Shown here one piece after another: positions 50,475-59,256 of a stretch of DNA of 64,000 nt. The notes under the pieces were generated by a model. The model saw only the letters and a list, made by a program, of their open reading frames with translations, was not told the DNA's origin and did not search any database. Source of the DNA: Chryseobacterium sp. Leaf394 (lineage in GTDB: Bacteria; Bacteroidota; Bacteroidia; Flavobacteriales; Weeksellaceae); NCBI RefSeq assembly GCF_001424105.1, contig NZ_LMQH01000012.1, positions 277,835 to 341,834 of the forward strand, in the 5' to 3' direction. Both the position numbers and the translations under genes were made by a program. The stretch's first letter is position 1. Each line of letters starts with the position of its first letter.

Positions 50475-52304
50475 ATGAAAAATCTGTTCTTTATCGTTGT
50501 ATTATTTTTTATTTCTTGTAATTCAAATTCACAGGAAATGATTGATTTGTCAAGAAAAAACATTTCATATTTCGAAAAAGATGAAGAGACGGGTTGGATT
50601 AGAGTAAATCTTCATCAACCAAATAAATGGGGATTCATAAATAAAGACAGTTTAGTTATAATTCCTTTTGAATATGATTTTTTGAATCCTTTTGAAAATG
50701 GATTGGCATATGCGAAAAATAATGGCAAAGAATTTTTCATCACAAAAAAAAATTTAAAATTAGAAGGAGATTTTGAAGCAATCAACATTTTTTCTGAAGG
50801 ACTTGCTTCTGCCAGAAAAAAGCAAAAATGGGGATTTATTAATATTCAAGGGCAATTTGTGATTCCTCCTCAGTATGATAAGGTTGATTATTTTAGATCA
50901 AGTGGCTTATGCGCTGTTCAAAAAAGCGGCAAGTGGGGATTTATAAATAAGAAAGGTAATGAGATTATTCCAATTATATATCCCGAAGTTGATCAGCAAA
51001 TGCTCGATACTAATGTAATTGTAAAGAAAAACGGGAAGTGGGCTGTTTTCGATAATCAAGGTAAGCAACTTGCAGATTTTATTTATGATAAAATTCATCG
51101 TACAGACATTACAGATTTTTCTAAAGATTTTTTTAAAAGAGATGCTTCTACCTATTTTAAAAATGGTGCAGCTCTTGTGGAAAGAGACGGCAAATTTGAA
51201 TTTATAAATTTAAAAGCTCAAGCTGCGTTTCCAAATAATAAATTTGATTCTGCAAGTGTATTCGATACCTTCAAAAATGCGATTGTCAAAAGAAACGGGA
51301 AGTATGGAATGATAAAGACCAATGGTGAATTTAAAATTCCCCTAGAATATGACTTTATAGAACCTTACGATACCAGTCATGGAGTTTATTCCGAATATTA
51401 TAATGCAAGAAAAGGAAAAATTTATCACATTTTAAATAAGGAACTCAAAGAAATAGGACTTTCTTATGAGCCTGTTTACAATGATTTTACAATAGATGAT
51501 CCAATCATAATTTTTAAAAATCTGAAAAATAAGTTTGGAATGGTTGATTGGCAAGGTGAAACTTTGATACCTTTTGTATATGACAGAATGGATGAAATTG
51601 AGGGAACACCATTTCTGAGTGTTGCAATTGGGGATAGTTTTGGAATCATTGATGAAAAGGGACAGATCAAAATTCCTCTTCAATACCACGAAATATACCC
51701 GCTCTATGATAAATTTGATGATGAAGAACTAAGTAAAAAGAATTTGTTTATTGCAGACAATAAAGTAATTAACATCAATAACAAAGTGCTAATTGACGGA
51801 TATAATTTGATTGTACCCATTTTCGATAATCATAGTTATTTTATTGTTTCCAAGAACAAAAAATTTGGGATTATTAATATCGACAAAAAAATAATTCTTC
51901 CGTTGGAATACGATGAAATCTCAAATTGGACTGAATATGGACCACGACATTCTAAATTTATTGTAAAAAATGGAAAAACAGGTTTAATTAATCACGAAAC
52001 TTTAAAAATTACGATACCACCGATTTATGATAAATTTAGTTATCTCAATGGCTTAATTTTCGCTAAGAAACAAAACAAAGCTGGGATTATAAATGAAGAA
52101 GGAAAAATTTTATGTGATTTTATTTATGATGAAATTTATCCTAATCTAAATGATTTCTACAGATATGATAATCAAGAGCCAAGAATTTATGCAAGAAGCG
52201 GAAATGCTTATTTTCAGATTGATGCTAAAGGAAAAGTTTTAAAATCAAACCTAACTAGAAAAAATGTAATGGAACATTCTGAAATTCCCGTCATCAATAA
52301 ATAA
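50475..52304 (+). CDS. WG-repeat lipoprotein
   Basis: 609 aa. A lipoprotein signal ends in FFISCNSNS, so the Cys near residue 15 is probably lipidated. The mature part consists of about eleven WG-type repeats, each of the form (W/F)GFIN-(K/N)-G-x-(I/V)IP-x-YD, e.g. KWGFINKKGNEIIPIIYP and FGIIDEKGQIKIPLQYHEI. Such repeats fold into beta-propeller-like or solenoid units. The codon composition is more AT-rich than its neighbours. No activity can be inferred. Confidence 0.88.
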   Translation: MKNLFFIVVLFFISCNSNSQEMIDLSRKNISYFEKDEETGWIRVNLHQPNKWGFINKDSLVIIPFEYDFLNPFENGLAYAKNNGKEFFITKKNLKLEGDFEAINIFSEGLASARKKQKWGFINIQGQFVIPPQYDKVDYFRSSGLCAVQKSGKWGFINKKGNEIIPIIYPEVDQQMLDTNVIVKKNGKWAVFDNQGKQLADFIYDKIHRTDITDFSKDFFKRDASTYFKNGAALVERDGKFEFINLKAQAAFPNNKFDSASVFDTFKNAIVKRNGKYGMIKTNGEFKIPLEYDFIEPYDTSHGVYSEYYNARKGKIYHILNKELKEIGLSYEPVYNDFTIDDPIIIFKNLKNKFGMVDWQGETLIPFVYDRMDEIEGTPFLSVAIGDSFGIIDEKGQIKIPLQYHEIYPLYDKFDDEELSKKNLFIADNKVININNKVLIDGYNLIVPIFDNHSYFIVSKNKKFGIINIDKKIILPLEYDEISNWTEYGPRHSKFIVKNGKTGLINHETLKITIPPIYDKFSYLNGLIFAKKQNKAGIINEEGKILCDFIYDEIYPNLNDFYRYDNQEPRIYARSGNAYFQIDAKGKVLKSNLTRKNVMEHSEIPVINK

Positions 52305-52370
52305 CAAATACAGGAATAGTTAGTTTCACCAAGTAATAAGTGAAAATCAATAATTCAACAGAAATAAATC

Positions 52371-54977
52371 ATGAAAAAACCCTGGGTTAGAAAGCTTTTA
52401 ATAGGTCTTGGAATTTTCTTCGGACTGATTCTGATTGCCAATTTTGCTCTCAATATCTGGCTCAAAACCCAGCTTCCTGATTACATTAAAAAAAATACAG
52501 ACTACAAAGTATCGTATAAAAGGATGGATGTGGATCTTATGACCGGAAATATTTTTGCTTCCGCGATTAAAGTAGAATCCAAAAATCCGACAAACACACA
52601 GGTGATTGGTTTGAAGGGAAGTATTGATACTTTGAAAATCAGCCGTTTTGGAATTTTTGATGCAGTATTCAATAAAAAAATCAGTTCTACCGATCTCCTT
52701 TTGGCAAATCCGAATCTTGAAATTACACTGGCTGATGCTGTTGATAAGAAAACTGGGAAAAAGAAAAATCCGGTTTCCTTTGAAAATATAAGAATCAGAA
52801 ATGGTAAAATAACGGTTTTTAAACCAACAAAAGAAAAGTTTTTAAGTGTTCAGAATTTAGATTTAATTGTAGAAAATCTTGAAACAACCGAAGATGTAGT
52901 GGAAGATAAACTGCCTGTAGTTTTCGACAGCTACAGCATTCGCGGAGAGAATTTCTTTTTTCAGCCGAATAAAATTCATCAGCTTACCATTGCGAAAATT
53001 ACGACGAGAGACGGACAGATGTCTGTAGAAAATTTTTACCTGAAACCGTTGGTGAGTTTCGATGAATTTAAAAAGAATTTTCCCAACCAGAAGAAGCTTT
53101 TAGAGTTAGCCATTCCGCAGATGAATTTTAAGGATATTGCTTTAAAAAAAAATAAAGTTTCGCTTTCCGGTGCTCATTTTATCAACCCGCGTTTTTTGGT
53201 TTACACCAACAATGCTGTCGCTTCCAAAAAAGAAAAAAAGCCGTTCAATTTTGATATTGATCTGAAAGCCCTTCAGATTACCAACGCATCTGCTCAGCTT
53301 ATAAAACCAGACGGAACCGACCTTTTGCTGGCAAAAAAACTAAATCTTTCGGTCAATGATCTTGTTTTTAATAAAGAGACTTCATCTCAGGTAATTCCTG
53401 TGCATTGTAGCGGTTTTAAATTTAGTGGTGAGGATGTTTTGCTGGCTGCCAATGACCATATTCATTTTAAAAACGTTAATATTAATCCTAAAAATGGCTC
53501 GTTCAGTGAAATTGCAGTTACAAATCCGGGCAATAAAACTGATTTAAAACTTAAACAAATTGCGTTCAATATTAACGACTGGAAGATTGAAGACAAAAAA
53601 CTCAATCTGGATGTAAAAAATGTCCTGGTGGACGGCGTTGCCGGGGTATACATTCCTTCTGGCGAAAAGGCAGTGAAGAAAAAGCAAAATTTTGCAGGTA
53701 TTCAGTTTCCTGTAACGATCAGAAGTATTCAGCTTAAAAATTCAGATTTTACTTTAGATAAAGATAATCAGCCGTTATCATTCAAGCATCTCAATGCGCA
53801 AATCAGCAATCTGGAAATTGCTCCAAAATCAGACAATTCAGGTCTCGCCTTTAAAGTAAAAGATTACAGTCTTTCCTCATCCAATTTTTCCTATAAAACA
53901 AAATTTTATCTGATGACTGTCGGAAATTTAAACTTAGCTAAAAACAAGGCGCTCATCAGTAATTTCGCAATGAAGCCACTGGTTTCAAGAGCTCAGTTTA
54001 TTAAAATGATTCCGGTTGAAAGTGATCTGTATGATCTTAAATTTGCTCAGATTTCTGCTGCCGGCGACTGGGATTTCTTCTCGGAAAACAAATCGATTCA
54101 TGCAAGTAACGTAACAATTTCAAATGCCAATGCCAATATTTTCAGAAGTAAAGTTCCTGCGGATGATCCGAAAATAAAGCCTTTATATTCTAAAATGTTG
54201 AGATCGATCAACATCCCGATGTTTGTTGATCATTTATATCTTAAAAATTCTTATCTCGAATACGAAGAAGATACCAAAAAAAGTGACGGACCGGGAAAAC
54301 TGACTTTCAGCAACTTCAATATGCACGTTCAAAATCTGAATTCTGCCAAAATGAAAGGAAAACCGACCGAAGTTAAAATCAAAATCGACTGCTCTTTCCT
54401 CAATGCATCGCCACTTTCTGTCAACTGGAATTTTAATACAGCAGATCAAAACGACCGTTTCAGAATTGCCGGCCGCGCAACGGGAATTCCTGCATCATCG
54501 CTGAATGCGTTTATCGTTCCGTATATGAATGTTTCTGCAACCGGCACGATTCAGGAAATGCTTTTTGATTTTAAAGGTAATCCGAAAGGTTTAGCCGGAA
54601 GTTTTAAATTAAAACATAAAGATTTAAAAATAGCCCTTTTAGATAAACAGACGAAGGCAAAGAAAAATCTGCTTAGTGCCGTCGCAAATGTTTTCATTAA
54701 GAGTACTTCAGACAAATTCCCTGAGTCTGTTGAAGTGGAAGGTGTTGAACGTGATCCTACAAAATCGTTCTTCAATATGTTCTGGAAAGGGATTGAAGAC
54801 GGCCTGAAGAAAACGCTCATCGGCGAAAGCCTTGCTAAAACTACGGAAACTGTAAAAGATGTAACAAAATCTGTGAAAGACGATGCAAAATCTCCATCGA
54901 AAACAGAAGAACCTCCAAAGAAAAAAGGTTTTATGAAAGGCGTATTCAGGAAAAAAGAAAAATCCGAAACTAAGTAA
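52371..54977 (+). CDS. AsmA/DUF748-like inner-membrane protein
   Basis: 868 aa. One N-terminal membrane anchor (about residues 9-30, LLIGLGIFFGLILIANFALN) is followed by a long periplasmic part of beta strands. The start (LPDYIKKNTDYKVSYKRMDVDLMTGNIFASAIKV) and the late GTIQEMLFDFKGNPKGLAGSF fit the AsmA-like family, whose members bridge the periplasm and are linked to lipid transport to the outer membrane. The C-terminal ~50 residues are a Lys-rich charged tail. The transcript appears to end with a hairpin overlapping the stop codon. Confidence 0.8.
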   Translation: MKKPWVRKLLIGLGIFFGLILIANFALNIWLKTQLPDYIKKNTDYKVSYKRMDVDLMTGNIFASAIKVESKNPTNTQVIGLKGSIDTLKISRFGIFDAVFNKKISSTDLLLANPNLEITLADAVDKKTGKKKNPVSFENIRIRNGKITVFKPTKEKFLSVQNLDLIVENLETTEDVVEDKLPVVFDSYSIRGENFFFQPNKIHQLTIAKITTRDGQMSVENFYLKPLVSFDEFKKNFPNQKKLLELAIPQMNFKDIALKKNKVSLSGAHFINPRFLVYTNNAVASKKEKKPFNFDIDLKALQITNASAQLIKPDGTDLLLAKKLNLSVNDLVFNKETSSQVIPVHCSGFKFSGEDVLLAANDHIHFKNVNINPKNGSFSEIAVTNPGNKTDLKLKQIAFNINDWKIEDKKLNLDVKNVLVDGVAGVYIPSGEKAVKKKQNFAGIQFPVTIRSIQLKNSDFTLDKDNQPLSFKHLNAQISNLEIAPKSDNSGLAFKVKDYSLSSSNFSYKTKFYLMTVGNLNLAKNKALISNFAMKPLVSRAQFIKMIPVESDLYDLKFAQISAAGDWDFFSENKSIHASNVTISNANANIFRSKVPADDPKIKPLYSKMLRSINIPMFVDHLYLKNSYLEYEEDTKKSDGPGKLTFSNFNMHVQNLNSAKMKGKPTEVKIKIDCSFLNASPLSVNWNFNTADQNDRFRIAGRATGIPASSLNAFIVPYMNVSATGTIQEMLFDFKGNPKGLAGSFKLKHKDLKIALLDKQTKAKKNLLSAVANVFIKSTSDKFPESVEVEGVERDPTKSFFNMFWKGIEDGLKKTLIGESLAKTTETVKDVTKSVKDDAKSPSKTEEPPKKKGFMKGVFRKKEKSETK

Positions 54978-54996
54978 TCAGTTTCGGATTTAATTT
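54961..54996 (+). terminator. Terminator overlapping the end of the AsmA-like gene
   Basis: AATCCGAAACT (54961-54971) pairs with AGTTTCGGATT (54980-54990). The left arm encodes the last residues of the protein and the TAA stop (54975-54977) lies in the loop. TTAATTTT follows. Confidence 0.75.
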
Positions 54997-55009
54997 TATA
55001 AAATTTGTT

Positions 55010-55363
55010 TCAGTCAATACTGAATTCATCGTCTTCTTCTACCGGAATATCTCTTAAAAATTCATCAAATTTATGTCCGGGATAATTGCTTTCTGCACCA
55101 TAGGAATCTAAAATAAAACCGATGTTTCTCTCGTGGTCTTTCACTACATAAAGTACGGCACTGTCTGCCGGATTGCTGTCGCCCTCGAAGCGGTAGGTTC
55201 TTAAAATAGTGAGATTGGATGGTTCGTATGTTCTTTCAGAATTGTCCAGTTTCATATTTCCTTCCTCATCCATTCTGTATTCTCTGTGAATTCCTCTCTG
55301 GGCGAGTCTGGTCATTACCTGGCTGAGCGTGGTCATTTGGTCACCTGTATCTTTGTTTTCCAT
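55010..55363 (-). CDS. Small conserved hypothetical protein
   Basis: 117 aa, soluble. MTTLSQVMTRLAQRGIHREYRMDEEGNM is followed by YEPSNLTILRTYRFEGDSNPADSAVLYVV and an acidic end. Similar small proteins are sometimes labelled as phosphoribosylpyrophosphate synthetase, which this sequence does not support: it has no PRPP-binding motif and is far too short. Convergent with the AsmA-like gene. Confidence 0.7.
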   Translation of the reverse strand: MENKDTGDQMTTLSQVMTRLAQRGIHREYRMDEEGNMKLDNSERTYEPSNLTILRTYRFEGDSNPADSAVLYVVKDHERNIGFILDSYGAESNYPGHKFDEFLRDIPVEEDDEFSID

Positions 55364-55503
55364 AATAATATTTTTAGTTTCAAACTACAATTATCAAACC
55401 ACAAAAGATGGATATAAAAATCTGTTCTTTAACAAAATTTATTATTGCCGCCATTTCAAAAGGTACATTATTTGCTTTCGTCTAAAACAAAAAATTTCAT
55501 AAT

Positions 55504-55695
55504 ATGAAAAAAGAAGCAGGAATTTTACTTGCAGGAGGAATAGGCCTTCTGGCTGCATTAAGTTTTATCGGAATCAAGAAGATATTGGAAAAAAAACAGA
55601 AGAAATACAACGATTACTATGGTGACTATCACAGACATCACGACAGAGTAGATGCCGAAGATGAGCACGGTGTAGAGTATTTTGCTATGAAATAA
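55504..55695 (+). CDS. Small single-pass membrane protein
   Basis: 63 aa. A membrane segment (about residues 6-24, GILLAGGIGLLAALSFIGI) is followed by KKILEKKQKK and a His/Tyr/Asp-rich tail (YYGDYHRHHDRVDAEDEH). The N-terminal Gly-rich helix and basic flank suggest an N-in or N-out anchor; I do not recognise the family. Confidence 0.65.
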   Translation: MKKEAGILLAGGIGLLAALSFIGIKKILEKKQKKYNDYYGDYHRHHDRVDAEDEHGVEYFAMK

Positions 55696-55839
55696 CAAAC
55701 CGCAGAAGTAGTATACAATTATATTTGTCTTACAATTTCCGGCATTTCCAAATTTTTGGTGTGCCGGATTTTTTTGTGGAAAACTTCAGTCTTAAAACTT
55801 ATTACTTTATAATATTCCGGTTATATTTTTACAGGAACA

Positions 55840-56883
55840 ATGAAAGACGAAAACATCATAAAAGGTCAGGGAGCACAGCGAAACGTCAACAACCGTTTCG
55901 ACAGATATACTTTTGAGCCCGACGATGAAGATCTTGAAAATATAAAAACCACTTTCACGGAAGTCTTTCCTAAAACCATTGTTAATCAGGTCAAAAGCGC
56001 CGATTTGCCAATGGAATATTCTATGAATCCTTATCAGGGCTGCGAGCACGGCTGTTCGTATTGTTTTGCAAGACCGACCCATGAATACTGGGGCTACAGT
56101 GCCGGAATTGATTTTGAAAGAAAAATCATGGTCAAGAAAAATGCTCCGGAATTATTGGAGAAGTTTTTCAGAAAAAGAGGTTATCAGCCTTTACCCATCT
56201 TACTTTCCGGCAACACCGATTGCTATCAGCCTGCGGAAAGACAGTTTGAAATTACAAGACAGTTGTTGCAGGTATGTCTCGACTACAGACATCCTGTAAA
56301 TATTCTCACCAAAAATGCTTTGGTTCTGCGGGATTTGGATATTTTGAAACCGATGGCTGAACAGAATTTGGTTTCAGTTTCTCTGAGCATTCCCACCATC
56401 AACGAAGAATTACGTCGAAAAATGGAACCGAGAACAAGTTCGGCAAACAATAAACTAAAAGCTGTAGAAATTCTGTCGCAAAACGGCATCCCTACTCATG
56501 TGATGGTCGCGCCGATTATTCCGGGATTGAACAGTGATGAACCATTAGGTATTTTAAAAGCAATTTCCGAAGCAGGAGCTCAGAGTTTCGGATATACTTT
56601 GGTAAGATTAAATGATTCTGTAGAACCCGTTTTCGTCAAATGGATTGAAACTGCTTTTCCTGACAGAGCCCAAAAGGTTTTAAATTTAATCAGATCAATG
56701 CGTGGCGGAAAACTGGGTGAAAAGAAATATTTCGACAGGCAGAAAGGTGAAGGCAATATCGCAGAAATGATTCACAACACCTTTAAAATCGGCAGAAAGA
56801 AGTTTTTCGAAGGAAAAGAATTCCCCAAGCTTTCTACAGATGGTTTTACCGGGACGAGGGAACAGCAGTTGAGGTTGTTTTGA
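55840..56883 (+). CDS. PA0069-type radical SAM protein (spore photoproduct lyase-related)
   Basis: 347 aa. The radical SAM cluster motif is in MNPYQGCEHGCSYCFARPTH (CxxxCxxC, about residues 68-75). Other PA0069/SplB-like features: STPTHEYW-type GYSAG, KNAPELLEKF, LSGNTDCYQPAER, NILTKNALVLRDLDIL and SIPTINEELRRKMEPR. The natural substrate is unknown; the family is related to spore photoproduct lyase. Monocistronic. Confidence 0.9.
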   Translation: MKDENIIKGQGAQRNVNNRFDRYTFEPDDEDLENIKTTFTEVFPKTIVNQVKSADLPMEYSMNPYQGCEHGCSYCFARPTHEYWGYSAGIDFERKIMVKKNAPELLEKFFRKRGYQPLPILLSGNTDCYQPAERQFEITRQLLQVCLDYRHPVNILTKNALVLRDLDILKPMAEQNLVSVSLSIPTINEELRRKMEPRTSSANNKLKAVEILSQNGIPTHVMVAPIIPGLNSDEPLGILKAISEAGAQSFGYTLVRLNDSVEPVFVKWIETAFPDRAQKVLNLIRSMRGGKLGEKKYFDRQKGEGNIAEMIHNTFKIGRKKFFEGKEFPKLSTDGFTGTREQQLRLF

Positions 56884-56928
56884 AGGAATAAAAAGAATTT
56901 AACTTTAACCCTCGAAGAGAAAATTTCG

Positions 56929-56936
56929 TATTTTTG
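56929..56936 (+). promoter_or_regulatory. -7 promoter element (TATTTTTG)
   Basis: TATTTTTG overlaps the TTG at 56934 that would be the furthest upstream start of the next gene, which argues that translation really begins at the ATG at 56952. Confidence 0.4.
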
Positions 56937-56951
56937 AATAGAAAAATTGTT

Positions 56952-57554
56952 ATGGATAATTATATTACAGATATCAGCTTGTTGGATTTGAATAAAACCT
57001 ATTCATACGCAGACTATCTGCACTGGAAATTTAAAGAAAGAGTAGAGCTCATCAAAGGTAAAATTCTAAAGATGAGTCCTGCGCCGAATCTCGTACATCA
57101 AACGGTTTCCAAAAATATTAATATTATTCTGCATCAGTATTTAAACGGAAAAACCTGTCAGTATTTTTATGCTCCGGCGGATGTCGTATTGGTAGATATG
57201 AAAAAATCGATGCAGGAAAACAAAGATATTTTTACGGTGGTACAGCCTGATCTTTTTGTGGTTTGTGATCTTCAAAAAATTGCTGACGGCAAAAAATGTG
57301 TAGGTGCACCGGATTTGGTTGTAGAGATTCTTTCTCCGGGGAATTCTCAGAAGGAAATGGATACAAAATTTGATCTGTATCAGGAAGCAGGAGTTTTGGA
57401 ATATTGGTTGGTATATCCGGAGGAAAGATCAATTAATATCTTTGTGTTACAGGAGGGTAAGTATATTGGTTTAAAACCTTTCTCCGACGGTCAGTTACTT
57501 ACATCAACACTTTTCCCGGATTTACAGGTAGAAACCGGCGAAGTATTCCGGTAG
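56952..57554 (+). CDS. Uma2 family (PD-(D/E)XK) putative endonuclease
   Basis: 200 aa from the ATG at 56952. The Uma2/DUF820 pattern is clear: YADYLHWKFKERVELIKGKI, SPAPNLVHQTVS, APADVVLV, QPDLFVVCD, GAPDLVVEILSPGN and LYQEAGVLEYWLVYPEE. The two D..E..K elements belong to the PD-(D/E)XK nuclease fold. Substrates and biology of the family are unclear. Only one copy is seen in this window. A bidirectional terminator follows. Confidence 0.9.
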   Translation: MDNYITDISLLDLNKTYSYADYLHWKFKERVELIKGKILKMSPAPNLVHQTVSKNINIILHQYLNGKTCQYFYAPADVVLVDMKKSMQENKDIFTVVQPDLFVVCDLQKIADGKKCVGAPDLVVEILSPGNSQKEMDTKFDLYQEAGVLEYWLVYPEERSINIFVLQEGKYIGLKPFSDGQLLTSTLFPDLQVETGEVFR

Positions 57555-57567
57555 AAATTACGACACA

Positions 57568-57594
57568 AAAAAACCGAACTGAAAAGTTCGGTTT
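57568..57594. terminator. Bidirectional terminator
   Basis: AAACCGAACT (57571-57580) pairs perfectly with AGTTCGGTTT (57585-57594) over a GAAA loop. It separates two convergent genes. Confidence 0.8.
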
Positions 57595-57599
57595 CAAAA

Positions 57600-58550
57600 T
57601 TACTTTTTAATTAATCCAAGTTCAATTAATCTTTCGTGCAAAAATTCTCCTGCCGTTGTGTCTTCATACAGCTTGGGGTGATTTTCGTCTACACAGTTTT
57701 CAAGAGCATTCAGCGACATTTCACTTACTGGGTGCATGAAGAAAGGGATAGAATATCTTGAAGTTCCCCACAGTTCCCTTGGCGGATTGACCACTCTGTG
57801 AATCGTAGATTTCAGTTTGTTGTTGGTATGTCTTGAAAGCATATCTCCAACGTTGATCATCAGTTCGTCTGGTTCCGCAATGGCATCGATCCATTCGCCT
57901 TTGTGGTTTTGAACCTGAAGACCTTTTCCCTGCGAACCCATCAGAAGAGTGATCAGGTTGATGTCTCCGTGAGCTGCAGCTCTTACTGCATCATCAGGCT
58001 CCTGCGTGATTGGCGGGTAATGGATAGGTCTTAAAATAGAGTTTCCTTCCGCGATTTTATCATCAAAATAAAACTCGTCAAGACCAAGATATAATGCCAA
58101 AGCTCTCAGGACATATTTACCTGTTTTTTCTAGCATCTGGTAAGCTTCTTTACCTACTTCATTAAATTTTGGAAGCTCGTCTACAACAACATTGTCAGGA
58201 TATTCGCTTTTGTATTTGGAGTCATCCGAAACATACTGTCCGAAATGCCAGAATTCTTTAAGGTCACCTTTTTTAAATCCTTTTGCTGTTTCTTTTCCGA
58301 AGCCTACATAGCCGCGCTGTCCGCCGATTCCGGGGATTTCGTAATTTTGTTTGGTTTCTGTTGGAAGTTCGAAGAAGTTTTTTACTTCTCCATAAAGATC
58401 GTCTACGAGTTGGTCGTCGAGGAAATGTCCTTTTAAGGCAACAAAACCAATTTCTTCGTAAGCTTTTCCGATTTCATTTACAAATTTCTGTTTGCGTTCC
58501 GGGTTGTCCGAAAGGAAATCACGCAGGTCTACACTAGGTATTTTATCCAT
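57600..58550 (-). CDS. Isopenicillin N synthase-family 2-oxoglutarate/Fe(II) dioxygenase
   Basis: 316 aa. The iron ligands are in AAAHGDINLITLL (HxD) and STIHRVVNPP (distal His), and the co-substrate-binding R.S in RYSIPFF. The N-terminus (IPSVDLRDF, GFVALKGH) and GIGGQRGYVGFGKE fit plant-type DIOX_N proteins. In bacteria these enzymes oxidise diverse small molecules and no beta-lactam gene is nearby, so the substrate is unknown. Monocistronic. Confidence 0.87.
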   Translation of the reverse strand: MDKIPSVDLRDFLSDNPERKQKFVNEIGKAYEEIGFVALKGHFLDDQLVDDLYGEVKNFFELPTETKQNYEIPGIGGQRGYVGFGKETAKGFKKGDLKEFWHFGQYVSDDSKYKSEYPDNVVVDELPKFNEVGKEAYQMLEKTGKYVLRALALYLGLDEFYFDDKIAEGNSILRPIHYPPITQEPDDAVRAAAHGDINLITLLMGSQGKGLQVQNHKGEWIDAIAEPDELMINVGDMLSRHTNNKLKSTIHRVVNPPRELWGTSRYSIPFFMHPVSEMSLNALENCVDENHPKLYEDTTAGEFLHERLIELGLIKK

Positions 58551-58635
58551 TTTATAGAAATTTTACGTGGGGCTAATTTACAGAATTTTTTAAGCAAATT
58601 AAAGTTTCTTTTAACTGCATTTTTAGACAAAAAAC

Positions 58636-58643
58636 TAAATTTG
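58636..58643 (+). promoter_or_regulatory. -7 promoter element (TAAATTTG)
   Basis: TAAATTTG on the plus strand, 22 nt before the first tiny ORF at 58666. It fits TAnnTTTG. Confidence 0.45.
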
Positions 58644-58665
58644 TCCCAAAATATTTTCTTTAAAT

Positions 58666-58734
58666 ATGATTCTTGAATTTTCCAGACCTCTCATAGCCAT
58701 TCTTCTGCTTTGCTTTATCGTAGCCTATAAGTAA
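58666..58734 (+). CDS. Possible 22-residue hydrophobic leader peptide
   Basis: ATG at 58666 to TAA at 58732 gives MILEFSRPLIAILLLCFIVA followed by YK. It is a single membrane-like segment. Its stop codon is directly followed by the ATG of the next tiny ORF (TAA-ATG), and a -7 element lies just upstream. It could be a real small protein or a regulatory leader. There is no comparative evidence. Confidence 0.3.
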   Translation: MILEFSRPLIAILLLCFIVAYK

Positions 58735-58830
58735 ATGTTCAGAAAAGAATTACTCATCAATTTTATTTTAGATTTTATTGTGGGTGCGGTGATTCTCTTT
58801 ATGGCGAAGCCTATTTTACGGAACAGATGA
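58735..58830 (+). CDS. Possible 31-residue membrane microprotein
   Basis: The 31-residue sequence is MFRKELLINFILDFIVGAVI followed by LFMAKPILRNR. It has one hydrophobic helix with basic residues at both ends. It begins immediately after the preceding stop, and its TGA overlaps the ATG of the next gene (ATGA), a coupling arrangement typical of co-translated genes. Confidence 0.45.
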   Translation: MFRKELLINFILDFIVGAVILFMAKPILRNR

Positions 58831-59123
58831 AAAATTTTGGAGGTCAAGGAAGTTCTTTGCTTTTTATCATTGATTTTTTTGGATTTGCAATACTTTATAT
58901 TGTTTCAACCGCGGTCTTTTACTTGAAAAAATCAAAAATCAGCGGATTCATTGTTCCGGTAGTTATATTTGGATTATACATCATTGAGTTTTTTCTACAA
59001 TCTGAATGGTCTGCAGACTTTTGGAAGAGTTTCCTGCTTGCCATCTTTACCGCGTTTTTCCCAATCTATATTTTTAATTATTTCAGAGTGTTATATTGGT
59101 ATTTTAATCCTGAAAGAAAATAA
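58827..59123 (+). CDS. Small multi-spanning membrane protein
   Basis: 98 aa with three hydrophobic segments (LLFIIDFFGFAILYIVSTAVFYL, SGFIVPVVIFGLYIIEFFL, SFLLAIFTAFFPIYIFNYF). No family recognised. Its start overlaps the stop of the 31-codon ORF upstream. A 133-bp gap separates it from menD. Confidence 0.7.
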   Translation: MKNFGGQGSSLLFIIDFFGFAILYIVSTAVFYLKKSKISGFIVPVVIFGLYIIEFFLQSEWSADFWKSFLLAIFTAFFPIYIFNYFRVLYWYFNPERK

Positions 59124-59256
59124 AACTCATCCCGAATCATTTCACGATTAAATTTTTAAAGATTAAATTTGTTTTTTGAAATCGCAGTTTAATATCTTAT
59201 CTAAATTTAGAAAGATCTGAAAGCGATTACATTGATCTAACAACAGACATTTTCAA

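Noticed and set aside
57600..58550. Beta-lactam biosynthesis gene
   Set aside because: The protein belongs to the isopenicillin N synthase fold family, but no partner biosynthesis gene is nearby and the family is functionally broad.
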